DNA of 64,000 bases from Rhyacophila brunnea (lineage: Eukaryota > Arthropoda > Insecta > Trichoptera > Rhyacophilidae): assembly GCA_022495005.1 (NCBI GenBank), contig JAGYXB010000157.1, positions 1 through 64,000 on the forward strand, given 5' to 3'. The position numbers and the translations under genes were made by a program. The notes under the pieces were generated by a model. That model searched no databases and had not been told where the DNA came from. It saw only the letters and a list, made by a program, of their open reading frames with translations. Below are positions 11,383-22,840 of this stretch, in pieces. Numbering within the stretch: the first letter of the stretch is position 1; each line of letters starts with the position of its first letter.

Positions 11383-11386
11383 TTAA

Positions 11387-11865
11387 TAATTAATATACGT
11401 ATTCATATTATTTTTATTATTTTAAAATAGATATTTAAATTATGGAATTAATATTAAAATTAGCTGCGTAATTTTATATAAGTTTATTTTCAAAAAGATT
11501 TTATAAGTAGATAATCGTGCTTTTGTTGTATATATATTAAAATGAACTAAAAGATATTCGCCCTTCTTTGCCGGCTTGGGATGTGACGAGCTTTGCCGAC
11601 CCATAAACATTAAAGGGCATTGGGTATTAACCGAGGAAGCTATCTCCGCCGACAATCTTTTCGCTTCCTCATCTCATTTCGGCTTAAGAAGCCAAATCGT
11701 AGATAACACAAAGACGTTATTCAGCAAAAGCTATGATTAAATTCAATTCAATTTGATAAATTAAGCTGAATGCGATTTAAGATAATATTCATCACAGTAA
11801 TTATAATTATAAATAATCAAGTCAAGCCAAAAATTTTACGGCTACATTGCAAAACAAATATTAAT
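11387..11865. other. Spacer, nothing firmly recognised
   Basis: AT-rich apart from a GC-richer segment (11555-11705) with a TTTCGGCTTAAGAAGCC palindromic word. A similar TTTCGGCTTCTTAGG word occurs near 29277. The class is unknown. Confidence 0.45.
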
Positions 11866-12003
11866 AATTACAAGATAATAAAAAACTTTTTATATGTAAC
11901 GTTTTTAAATTTTCTGTTCAATCATTATGCTCAATATGCTCAAACTTGTACTTGATATGAAGTAAATAAAAAAACAAAACAAACAAACAAATGTAGAATA
12001 CTG
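11866..12003 (+). repeat. Duplicated 5' part of the 12.2/49.3-kb repeat family
   Basis: This segment (AAGATAATAAAAAACTTT... to GTAGAATACTGA) matches the first ~130 bp of the copy at 49256, including ATGCTCAATATGCTC and CTTGTACTTGATATGAAG. It stops where that copy continues into AAATGTCATTTTGAC. The family restarts at 12168, so its 5' part is present twice here. Confidence 0.7.
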
Positions 12004-12167
12004 ATTAATATTAATTGAATATAATAATATGGTCAATATACGACCATTTGAGAGTGATTGACAACTAAAAGAGTTGTTAAGTCGATGAACAAGGATAAAG
12101 TCATTCTTCAGTGTCAATGGTTGCCTGTTATGGCACTGGAAGAAAAAAAAAACCGTTGTGAAATGAT

Positions 12168-12640
12168 TTCAATATAATTACAAGATAAAAAGAACTTTTT
12201 ATATACATCGTTTTTAAATTTTCTGTTGAATCATATAAACTTGACTTGACTAGCTTAAACGATCAAAAAAAAATTTACTTGATAGAAATAATACTGAAAT
12301 GTCATTTTGACATGTCATATTGATTTCCATAGTAACGCACGTATATTATGTTAATAATTTAGTTGCTAGGACCACCCACTTAGCAACCAATAAAAGTGGA
12401 CTGGTTTACAGATTTCTTCCGAAATAACTTTTCATACAAAACAGAATTAACTGAACATAATTCAATTCTACTTAAAGATGGCTAAAAGTATTAGAAGAAT
12501 GCATTGGCATCGTGTTCTGATATATTCAAAAAGTTTCAAATGTCTAACTAGTCGGGAAGTTGGTTAAAAATCGATTGCAAGATTTATACTGGATAAAAAA
12601 CCACCAGACAAATAAGAATACGAGTTAATAAAAACGTTGT
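12168..12640 (+). repeat. Dispersed ~480-bp repeat, copy 1
   Basis: Collinear with 49256-49740 at high similarity. Shared words include AAATGTCATTTTGACAT, GTAACGCACGTATAT, GTTGCTAGGACCACC and GCATTGGCATCGTGTTCTG. It is non-coding, without clear terminal inverted repeats. It is probably a non-autonomous transposon or fragment. Confidence 0.85.
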
Positions 12641-13284
12641 AAAATACAAATAATTATTAGACTTCAAAATAAATATTTATTTTAGCAACTGAGTAATTAT
12701 TACATACCTACGTACATACTATCTAGTGGTGTTTTTCCTATTATTGATTTATGATGAAACAGGACAAGGCACTTGCATCCTTGGAAGCTTAAAGTTATAC
12801 GTAATATAAACTAATTACAGGACACAAAAGTTTATCACATAGGCACTATATAAAATATGAGTACTTACCACCTCTAGTTCTAACCATCGTTTCTTAGCCA
12901 TTGATTGTATCATGCAAAACTTGTACCTATAGGTGCTTTATCATGCCATCGCATTCTGTGATAGAAAGGTTCCTTGTCACCTAGTAACTGCAATGTGCAT
13001 TAGGTTAATTTTACTTTGCTATCTATGCATACTCGGGTTCCGTCAAATCAAATAATTCAAATAATCGACCTGAATCTAAATCTCATATCGCCACGTAAAA
13101 ACTGAACTGGCGATGCTTATTTTTGTAAAAAATTGGCTGTCATATCATTTTTAAATTACTTTTTTTTATCATGCTATCTATGCCTAATACAATAAAACGG
13201 CAAAGACATAGCGATGATCAATAGAAAGCATCTTCCAAGAATATTAAATTTGAGAGTATGATTTTAGCGCGTCAATAATGGTGA
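12641..13284. other. AT-rich spacer
   Basis: No recognisable gene or repeat. Confidence 0.55.
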
Positions 13285-13600
13285 CAAATGTTGAAGTTCT
13301 CAATCGAATCCCCGAAAGACCGAGAAGTTCTACGTAGTATCAAAACCAGGAAACTACATTACCTCGGCCATATTATGAGAGGACAAAAAAACAGCATTCC
13401 CCAACTTGTCATTCAAGGAAATATCAATGGGAAGCGTAGCAGAGGACGGCGCCGCATTTCGTGGCTTAAGAACCTCCGTGATTGGTACGAGTGCAGCTCC
13501 ACTGAACTGTTCCGGGTAGCAGACGACAAAGATAAGATCGCCTTGATGGTGGCCGACCTCCGCTAGGGGATGGCACAATAAGGAGAAGAATAATAACTAA
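13285..13600 (+). pseudogene. Non-LTR retrotransposon reverse transcriptase, C-terminal fragment
   Basis: A 92-residue frame (13288-13566) contains KTRKLHYLGHIMRG, KRSRGRRRISWLKNLRDW and a final IALMVADLR. This order is the conserved C-terminal end of RTE/CR1-like endonuclease-reverse transcriptases common in insects, where LG-H-R is followed by G-R-R-GR---W--DL. It lacks the polymerase core, so it is a 5'-truncated dead copy. It is followed by an AAGGAGAAGAATAATAA tail typical of trinucleotide-like 3' ends. Confidence 0.8.
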
Positions 13601-14003
13601 ATTACCCAATACAACTTAATATTTTTAAATACTTATACTAAAAATGAAACACGTCATATCTAGCAAAATTTTAAGTAATTTTTATTCTAAGTAAAGTATA
13701 AAGTATGTTTGTTTATATTTAAATATTTTCGATTCGATTTTATTTGATACTTATTCTTTTGTTTGACTTTACTTTTATCAGAATTATTTTCATTTTGACT
13801 TATTATATATGCATAGATATAGGTATTTTGATATTAAACATGGAATTATTGTATATCGATCAACAAAGCGAATTAGCAAAATATATGCTTTGCACTTTTT
13901 ATTACTTCTATAAATACGCCTCTTTGCTTGATTACCTCAAATAAAATTAGATCAAATGATATTCTCTTGTATTAATACTTGTAATAATCAGAAAATATAA
14001 TGG
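13601..14003. other. AT-rich spacer
   Basis: A 66-residue frame here is AT-driven and has no recognisable domain. Confidence 0.5.
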
Positions 14004-14115
14004 TTGAGCTTTTTAAGTGGACTGTAATTATTTTGTGGGAAGATGAGGAGGTCGGATCTAGGGGTGGGGGCGATGGAACAGAATGCCAGACACTAACCTT
14101 TGTGATGATGTTTGA
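14004..14115 (+). repeat. Diverged dispersed repeat, copy B
   Basis: This is the partner of 8725-8840 and ends CCAGACACTAACCTTT. The GC-richer DNA that follows (to about 14330) includes a 77-residue frame (14000-14233) with no recognisable product and is probably the rest of the element. Confidence 0.5.
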
Positions 14116-14652
14116 TGGCTCCGTTGTCTGGTTTCAACTGTCACTTGCGCGGTATTGTTGTTTTGGGTCACTCGGTTTGTACACTCACGCACTTTGTGAC
14201 ACAGTTTTATGGATTATACGTGAGGGTGTATGAATGGTGATGATAGATTCTGAATGAGTCTGTATCTGTTGAGTCGATCACTTAAGCGACGGAAAGCTAT
14301 TAGAAGCCCACTCACGCCCGCTATCGAGATGCAACTGAATGTTCTTTGTAATACCGTCTCTCATGATATGTAATTACTTATTGATTGTCTGGTAACAATA
14401 ATACTGGGGATTAAGAGGTGGGTGAGGAGATAAGGAGTGGATTGGGAATATAAATAGCCCAACCATATAATATGGATAATTATATGTAAAATAAGTATTT
14501 TTAGCATAATATTTACATCATTTTTATCCTAGAGCCGTAGTGTAAAGTTATAAAGTGGCAACTCTACATAGTCGGGTACTTCTGTTAATTATTAAATATT
14601 TTTTTACATTTACTTAATTATGGTAGCTAAACGCAGAATTTTGGAAAATTTA
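14116..14652. other. Spacer, nothing recognised
   Basis: GC-richer up to about 14330, then AT-rich. No assignable content. Confidence 0.45.
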
Positions 14653-14685
14653 AGTATACATGGATATAATATATCCATGTATACT
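14653..14685. repeat. Perfect 15-bp inverted repeat, 3-nt spacer
   Basis: AGTATACATGGATAT is followed by AAT and then the exact complement ATATCCATGTATACT. This forms a compact hairpin or cruciform. Related TAAAGT/AACTTTA words on either side (about 14535 and 14732) hint that it may be the centre of an old foldback element. Confidence 0.9.
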
Positions 14686-15008
14686 GGCTGTATGAGGGCT
14701 TAGTGTCAAACAACACTATCTACAAAAGTGCAACTTTACAGGAGAGCCAAAAAATGTTATTTTAGATTCTTGTAACTTAACAAGGGAAATGTTTATTTAA
14801 AACCTAATGTTAATATTTTATAATTTATTGTGTATTGTACATTTATCTTGCTTATGATGATGTTAAAATTTAAAGAGATAGTTTAAAAAAAATATGAAAA
14901 CAGGGATAACTTATGTAGTTAGCGTTAAACTTTACTGACGATTTAATAAGAAATTAGAAAAGATTGACATAACGTTGATTGACTATCATGTAGCCGTAAA
15001 TGTAAAAT
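14686..15008. other. AT-rich spacer between two hairpins
   Basis: No gene is visible. It may belong to the same degenerate foldback element as the flanking hairpins. Confidence 0.4.
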
Positions 15009-15053
15009 AACGTTATCTCAACAAAAAAAAAACACTTTTTTGTAGATAACGTT
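15009..15053. repeat. Hairpin AACGTTATCT ... AGATAACGTT
   Basis: Perfect 10-bp arms at 15009-15018 and 15044-15053 continue inward into an A-run opposite a T-run, making a long near-continuous stem. It is probably the end or core of a small foldback element. Confidence 0.75.
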
Positions 15054-15575
15054 GTCTGACTTTAAGCACTCGAATTATGTAGGTACTATATATTTCGCAA
15101 TTGGAAACATTGAATGAAAAATGCGTTTTTATAAAAATATTTTTATTACTATTCATTATAATATGACTTAAATATTGTTATATGACAATAAACATGTTTA
15201 TTATGGAAAGAAAAGACAGTAGGTACTTTTAATAATACAAATATAATTTAATAAATTAATATATTATAGAAATTACATATTCCTGTTAAAAATTAGCTTA
15301 TTTCAGAATAATACTAAACAACTAATTAGTAATTGAATTATATGAGACAGCTATGTTATAAACCAGAATATTATATTATTTTAAAAAAAACACTAATTTA
15401 TGTGTTGTTTTTCTGTATTCGTTGATGTAATTATATATAGTTATTAATGAGTAAGTACATATATTAAAGTATTATAAACAGTAAAATTAAATTGTATTCC
15501 TGTACTTTGTACGATAGTAAAACATAATTTTAATCAGAAGAGAAACAAACTAACTCTCAACTGCAAAGTACATAC
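15054..15575. other. AT-rich spacer
   Basis: Nothing recognised. Confidence 0.55.
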
Positions 15576-17197
15576 CGAGGGTATACTTGCAGAACGCATT
15601 AAGTGAGTTTTTGCTGTTTTTCTGTTTTAAATGCCAAAATTCTTAAAATTTTACGCTCTACGTTCTGGTAAAATGCACTTAGTCATAGGATATACTGGTA
15701 AGAAAATAGAATCTGCATTATGTCATATTGTTATTTTTTTATACTGACAGAAAGCATTATATGACCTATAATGCGTTCTGTGTGTACAAAATACAGGACT
15801 TGCAACATGGCATACGCATTAAGTGTGACATAATGCATTCTGTCAGTAAAAATTTTGTCAATAGATGTCACCATTACAATTTTAATTCATCTGTCTTTAG
15901 TGATTAGTGAAACAATACATTGAACCATTTGAAGAATTAATTAGAATGGCTTCGTCTCAAAGAGCAAAACATATATTAAAGATGTGTTGGAGTTGTTCTT
16001 ATGATCGCAAAAAAGATTACATTCTAAAAAGTGTTGAGATTGAAATTCCCGTTGATAGAAAACCAAGGAATGAAAAAAGGAAATCCAGACAAAACTAAAG
16101 AGTTATTTCTTTTTCAAGAATGGACAAAAAGTCGGAGTTTGAAAATTTTTTTTAGAGTACTTTACACATTAATTCAAATAGATCAGTAATTCACGCATTT
16201 AAAGGACAAGAAGACGTGGGAGTACAGTTTACGTTATACGATCGTAGAGGTAAACACCCCCCTATTCACAAAACTAGCAATGAGAATTTAATCCATATAA
16301 AGTCTCACATAGAATCCTTCCCGTTTATGGAGTCACTACACGAGAAAGGACATATATAAATAAGTAATATTTAGACAGTAAATTAACAATTTGCAAAATG
16401 TATAGCTGTGTAAAGACTATTGCACAGAAAAAGGCGTATCACCATTGACACAGATAACCTATCATAGAGTGTTCTGCAAAAATTATAATTTATCATAAAC
16501 TATTTTTTTTATTCAAACCAATAATTCACAAGATTTAAAAATATATCATTCTGATTATTGAACATTAATAATTTATTTCTGATTATAGAGTACCATAAAG
16601 CAACGGGTATTAAATGATTCCGATAATTAATGAACAAATTTAATAATACTAATCAAATGAATAAGTTAAGTTAAATAATAATTTAACTCAAATTTCATAC
16701 TATGAATTCAGAGAAATGTTATTGTAAGGTAAATAATTTAATATTAAAAAAAAAAAATTATTGTGATTTATTATTATTTTCATTGTATTTTTTCAATATT
16801 TCTCTAATTTGAAATAAATAATGTTATTTTCACTAAAAATATTATTTTTATTTGTATTATTATGTACCAATCTAATCATTAACATAAAAAAATATAACAA
16901 TAATGCATTTTCATTTATCTAATAATATGTCAAAGTTAGCGAATAGTTACTGACAGAATGCATTATGTCAGCGGTCACATTACATTTACATTTAAAAAAA
17001 AATATCCATACAACTTATCAACATCAAATCTTATGTTTTGTATGCCAAAAAGGTTATTCTTTATAATGTGGAAAAAAAATATATAAAACATAAAACATTC
17101 TACGTGGGAGAAAGCTTTGAAAAAAAAATTAAGCTATTAATGCGATTATCTCAGAACTTGTTTTAATGACTTAATGCTTTCTGTCAGTATACCCTCG
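15576..17197 (+). mobile_element. DNA transposon with decayed transposase (possibly Sola-like)
   Basis: Terminal inverted repeats read CGAGGGTATACT (15576) and AGTATACCCTCG (ending 17197). They extend into CAGAAnGCATTAAGT, giving about 28 bp with three mismatches. ATAC flanks both ends (15572-15575, 17198-17201), so the duplication is either 4 bp, as in Sola elements, or TA if the terminus is taken one base further out. Near both ends a 20-bp quasi-palindrome, TGACAGAATGCATTATGTCA, recurs in both orientations (15744, 15766, 15826, 16951, 17167, plus partial copies). The interior carries a broken transposase. The superfamily assignment is tentative. Confidence 0.8.
15907..16500 (+). pseudogene. 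Transposase pseudogene inside the 15.6-17.2 kb transposon
   Basis: A 63-residue frame (15907-16098) ends in a basic RNEKRKSRQN segment. It is followed, across stops and frame changes, by RRGKHPPIHKTSNENL, IKSHIESFPFMES, LTICKMYS and ITYHRVFCKNYNLS. This order (G-H...KTS-E, HI-SFP--ES, LxI-KMY, Y--VF---NLxF) is a conserved stretch I know from insect DNA-transposon proteins that carry a later cysteine-rich segment. At least three stops or frameshifts break it and the C-terminal half is missing. It cannot make active enzyme. Confidence 0.65.
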
Positions 17198-17886
17198 ATA
17201 CATAGTTCTCTTTAAATACACTCTTAATGAAATGAGTTCCAAAATTCTTCCAGGCTTCAGACTCATTGTCATGTCTTAGTTTAATTCTATGGTTTGGTTC
17301 TAATATCCCTCTCTTTAGAGACATGTGCCAAATGTTTCTCATTTGGGTAGATTAAATGGAAGGCTTAAATGAAATTATACTATCTCTCTTGGCGTGCAAA
17401 TGGTTATTCTAAATAACTTTGAACTACAAATTCACTACAATAATTAATATATTATTTAGAGTACCATAAAGAATATTAAATTCCTAATTCAAATTTTAAA
17501 AACAAAATATTATTAATTATTTAACTCAATTTCATTATGAATAATAAAGTAATATATGCAATAATTACTAAATAACTTGGTAATACTGTCTCCAGTATCC
17601 AATACCTTCGAATTGATTGAATTTATCTCTTGATGTTATTGATTTTTATTGATTATAGTATCGATATATTGGACATATTAATAACAAAGAATGGATGCTT
17701 ATTTTAAATTTATATAATATTATGTAGGTATATTTTCATATTTATACGTATACTACAATAATGATTACAAGAAAAACTCACATCTAAAATAAACATAATG
17801 TATAAAAAATGATTGTATGTATGGAAATAGTATACAACTGTATCATACCCACATATAATTATTATGTTATTTAAGAATGGTAAACA
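17198..17886. other. AT-rich spacer
   Basis: Nothing recognised. Confidence 0.55.
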
Positions 17887-18537
17887 GCCAACATGCGCCA
17901 CATAGGTCGTCAAAATGGAGATTTTATGGTATTTTCAGAGGATAAGCCTGGACATTCCTTAAACGTTGTGGATAATCTATTTATATAATTTTGAAGCCTT
18001 AATATCCTTTCTTTATATTTATTTTAAACATTTGATGACTGCATAAACTATTTTTATTACATAAAATAGTATTATTTTAAGCCTCTCGATATAATGTTTT
18101 AGAATATAGTCATATTTCAGTACATCCATGTGCAGTGGTGTTAAAATTTTTTAGAAATATTAATTTTGAAGCGAATTTATAAAACCATTAGTAAAATTGT
18201 TATTAACATTATATATAGTGAAATATTTACGATAAAAAATTATATTTATAGTCTCTGTGATCCCAAATTTGACTAGAATTAGGCATTTTATTATTCAAGA
18301 AACGGGAATGATTAACACATTTGAAGATAATTCTAAAGATATTAATTATAAGCTATGTCTATAACTATTTAATTGTGATAAAACATTATATGAATAATGA
18401 TTTTTTTATAATAATTATTGACCTAAGAATAAGGTAGTTTTTTTTTGAATTTTTTAAAAAAAGTTTAAGGAATGTCCACGCTTATACTCTGAAAATACCA
18501 TAAAATCTCCATTTTGACCTATGTGGCGCATGTGGGC
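17887..18537. mobile_element. 651-bp element with ~75-bp terminal inverted repeats
   Basis: The left arm (17887-17964) and right arm (18463-18537) are near-perfect inverted copies. Both carry ACATGCGCCACATAGG, AAAATGGAGATTTTATGG and TATTTTCAGAG, ending TGGACATTCCTTAAAC. The interior is AT-rich and non-coding. No convincing target duplication was found, so the superfamily is open. The length and arms fit a MITE or foldback element. Confidence 0.85.
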
Positions 18538-19429
18538 TCATAACTGTTATTTATTTATGCATTAAGATAATTTGATAAATAACATAATTCATATTAGCTA
18601 ATAAATTTATTAAACTATTTTATTATTCAACGAATATGTCTAGAAGTCAAAGTAAGTACATAATAATGGTACATTGGTATAAATAAAACCAGTCGTAAAT
18701 ATCTAAAAAATATAAAAAATGCTTCAGTTTCATGACTAATAATTATTTTGGTGGTAATTAGGTAGGGAAATTGGTGTAGGTTTAAGTGTTTTTAACTTCA
18801 ATGTATTTTGAACTCATGTATGTTTAGCTTATGCTATTTTTATAACGATTATGAGGGATGGCACAGGAGACAAAGCGAATTAAACTCTACTGGGTAGTCT
18901 ATAATATGTCATTAAGGTGTTTAAACTCAACCCCAAAAAGCTCTTATTCAACAGATCGAAACATATTATTCTACGTAAGTATAAGTAGTTTGGCTGTATA
19001 CTCATAAACAGAATATCACAGAACGTAAGGTAGCAAAAGAAAATGATGGAAGAGAGACGATAGTGAAGACATTTCCTAAAATAGGCTAACATCACACATC
19101 AAATTATAGTGTTGATGATTATGATTCTTTAAATATCAGACATTTACCATATAAATGACAGTTAAATTAATATAGGATAATATTGTAATATGTAAAAACA
19201 ATATAAAAACATTTTTTATAAAAATGATTGATTTATAAAAAAATATTGTCATAAAATAGTTCGCGTACTTATATTATAATCAAGTATTATTCCTAACCAA
19301 AAAAAAATGTTATGAATCTTGACCGCTAAAGTGAGTATTTTATTTATTTATTTTTTATTTTATGAGAAACGTCAGTTTTTTTTAGAATTATTTATAACCA
19401 TTTCCTTGCTTTTTCGTATAAGGGAGTTG
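18538..19429. other. AT-rich spacer
   Basis: No supportable gene. A 71-residue minus frame at 18880-19095 has no recognisable domain. Confidence 0.5.
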
Positions 19430-19558
19430 TTAGTTATTTTGAACAATCACAAATACCCAGGCTTTGAGAAAAACACATAAATATTGTGTGTCCCGACCGG
19501 AAATCGAGCACCCAGGAAGGCAAGCGCCTTACGCACTGCACCACGAGAGCCGCCTGAG
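19430..19558 (-). mobile_element. tRNA-derived SINE, family 2, copy 1
   Basis: On the minus strand it begins GGCGGCTCTCGTGGTGCAGT and continues GCGTAAGGCGCTTGCC, a good pol III A-box region. A degraded B-box (TGCTCGATTTCC) and a body ATTTATGTGTTTTTCTC-A-GCCTGGGTATTTGTGATTGTT follow. The body is shared with 22690-22840 (minus) and 40385-40575 (plus). Confidence 0.75.
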
Positions 19559-19789
19559 AAACGTGTGTTAGCTACATACTCAATCTATTAGGTGTTCATA
19601 ACTTCATATTATTATGTAGGTAAAGCACCACTGTACGTATATCGATCGTGGTCGTGTAGTATAAATATTATTACCTATGTGAATTAAATTATACTGGAAA
19701 TTACTTAGTAATTTGATCAGTATCTATCCTAGTAAATAAACCGAACTTTAAGATAGACTGTCTACTGCAAATTGTAGAATGCACCGTAG

Positions 19790-20010
19790 TAGTTATCAGT
19801 GTTTGACTGAGGCGGTCCGATCACACGAAGCGGAATAATTTGATAGACAGTTAACCGGCGCTTTGCAGACACGCATTGTTCCTTCGCAGGCGTCGGCAGA
19901 GGCGAGCTTTGGCGTCGCGACGCTAAGTACCAAACGGGGTGAACCGTGCCCGATAATTTATTTCAGATCCGTGTCACTGCCACTGTCACATTGCGTTTTG
20001 GGCGGAGTAA
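19790..20010. other. GC/CpG-rich island of unknown role
   Basis: A ~200-bp island in AT-rich DNA with many CpG words. It includes the 12-bp palindrome GCGTCGCGACGC at 19912-19923, then TAAGTACCAAA, a word shared with the MITE-like end at 10997. It could be a promoter or 5' exon, or a transposon fragment. No frame or TATA box decides between these. Confidence 0.4.
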
Positions 20011-22689
20011 ATTGAAATGTACAGTCAACGATATAATAATGTCATAATTTAGTATAAATATTATAATTGCTAAATATCTAAATATTATTCTAATCAAATT
20101 AAAGCAACGTAAACCTGTCTATCTTCAATTGAGGATTAGATATAACGACAAAGTTTATATTATGAAGATAAATTAATTAGTATGTAGCAGATTTGCGTAT
20201 TATACGGTGAAAAAAAAGGTTTCTTATTAAGTATCTATACTCAGATAAATAATAATTAAATATTTTAAACTAGGAGCTTTAGAGAACCCATTCACAACCG
20301 GATTCATGGAAAGTTATTCCTTCCAACACAACTTTGAAGGTTGTTCGGTTTTACGGTATGCAACTGAAAGATTGTGGAATATGTCATATGGTGGAAGAAA
20401 CACAAGATTTATATGACGCTTGAAAAAAATAATCAAACAATTTACCTACTATAAATATTTTTTTTTTTAGTTTTCCCAATAATTATTAAAAGTTATTTTA
20501 TATACAGCTTTTAGATAAACGTCATTGAAATTATATTACTTATTAAAATTGATATTACAAAAAACGAGTCCGTGTTTGCGGATTGTAAAAAGGAAACTAC
20601 TTTAAATTATGTATGTAATAAAATAAATATATTATTTTTCTAAATTTTGGTAAGAACGTATTTGAGTTTGATACATTTTTGTGAATTCATATTTTTATGA
20701 ACAAAAATCATCTTAATTTATCAAAACATGACGATGAAAAGTCCTATTTAAAATCTAAATGTCTATAATTTAAATTATTTCTAACCAAACTACCAAATAC
20801 ACTCCAGTTTTCTGCTAGTATTGTTCTTATTGTATTTTTCAACTACCAATATTAAATCTAAATCCAATATTAAATACCAATCTAAAAAAACAGGATTATT
20901 TTGGATCATCTATTTGTTCCATGCTTTTATGCCATACAAGAATTATCTGCATTTATAAACATTCTGGAGATGATTACACAGTGGGCTATGGATCTGAATG
21001 CTAGACTAAGTTAGTAAGTACTTATTATTATAATTCTAATTATTATAACTATAAAATACTTGAGAATGTCAAATTTGTCATGCTCTTTCACTGTTCTTTG
21101 CTCCAAGTGTGGTGTAAACGATAATTGTTTGTGGCAGGCAGTCCACACTGAGTTAGTAAGGGGATGCTTCCAACCCTTCACCTGGAATCTCTGGCCCGCT
21201 TCGCAGCCTACAAACGTCATTACGCATGCATCGCTAATTATAATGTAACCGTGCAAGTGGTTTTGAGTTTGTTGCAATTTGAGAGTCTTATGTTTCTGCA
21301 CAATAAGGAAAATACTGCAGTACTCGCGCGAGTTATTGTTTTCAACATTGTTGTTCTTTGTTCCATTTGTAAGTTTTCAAAGGAAAAAGCTCTTGATACA
21401 AACTTGCAATAGATGAAATGTACCTACTGAAAACATTATTTTATAAGAGTAATATTATTACGAAAATATTTCTCATTATTGTCAATAATTAAGTAACTTA
21501 CGAATAGTAGTTGCGTACAGTAGCGAGACGTGGTTACTATGTTTTCTGACTTATTAAACCAATCGATTAACTTGGATTAAAAAATAAATATTGATAAACA
21601 AGAAAAATACTCACACTGTCAATAGGTATCATCCTCTACGGATTTAGTTAATTCCTATAGAACCCAAAGATACCTTATAGCACATATAATCAGAGTTGGC
21701 TGAAAAATTAGTATAATAATGGCGTAAGTTTTATATTATTTTAGATTTAAAAGTGTAATTTAATGAACTTAAATTTATTGTAAATTAGAAAAGATTCTTA
21801 AGCTCAGATGTCTGTGAAATAATTTGTTAGAATATTAAGTTTTAATATATTCAATGTAAATTATATAATTGTATTTGGGCCAGAGACTAATAATAATATT
21901 ACTTGTCAAAAACTATATGACAGTGTACCGGATACTTGATTATTTTGTAGTATAGAATACCAAAAAGAATAGACAACCGACGCTGGCTGAACTGGGCCAG
22001 GTGTAAAGACCGGCTGATGCAGAGTGAAATAGAATGTCATCCCAGACCGTGGGTGGAGAGAGTAGACTTTCTTCAGATGGATAGCCGGTAACTCTGCCAG
22101 CGTGTTTACAAAATTGCTATACTATAAATATTGTTAATACACTGTAACCTGTGTATTAACAATTTATTCAAAATAAATAACACCGCTTTTCCCTGCAATC
22201 TCCGATGGTTGTTAATATGTCCCCGAAAGTCTAACGACGATTTCAGAAAATACACAAATACAAGAGGTGGTACCGAAAGTTACTCTTATTCATCCAACGG
22301 CAGTATCTACTTATACATATTTTGTTGTTATACGCTGTTTCTATCAGATATGCCACAGATCATAATAATAATAGTAACAATAAGTATGTAGATTTAAAAT
22401 TTATTAACGATAAACTGGAATTTTGAATTCTGTCATTCTCATGTTTAACATATGTATAATAAACAACTATATTTTATTACTTAAGTATTCAAGCGTAGTT
22501 AAATAGAATCTTTATCACATTAAAAATATATAATATGAGGCTTTAATCCAACAATGTCCCGCTAAACTGTTTTTTTCGGATAATCACGAAAACTCTTCTC
22601 GTAGTATGACAGGAGGCTAACTACATCATTATAATTACAGTGTTTACGTTGATTTGTGATTGATATATATAATATATTATTCTTTTTAA
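20011..22689. other. Spacer with two unassigned GC-richer patches
   Basis: Mostly AT-rich. The patch 21080-21240 has 62- and 96-residue frames on opposite strands with no recognised domain. The patch 21960-22110 reads RIDNRRWLNWARCKDR in one frame and may be an old transposon piece. Neither is assignable. Confidence 0.4.
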
Positions 22690-22840
22690 TATTACAAAAG
22701 GCTTTGATGCCCAATGACGGCAGTATTGTAAAACAATCACAAACACCCTGACTGAGAAAATCACATAAAATAACCTCACTAAGAAACTAGAAGCTGATGA
22801 AAGGCCAGCGTTTTACGCACTGGACAACGAGGGCTGTTAT
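22690..22840 (-). mobile_element. tRNA-derived SINE, family 2, copy 2
   Basis: The minus strand reads CAGCCCTCGTTGTCCAGTGC, GTAAAACGCTGGCC, then GTGATTTTCTCAGTCAGGGT and GTTTGTGATTGTTTTAC. The head and body order match the 19.5-kb copy, with more decay. It ends near a GGGCATCAAAGCC word comparable with GGGTCTTATGGCC in the 40.5-kb copy. Confidence 0.7.
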
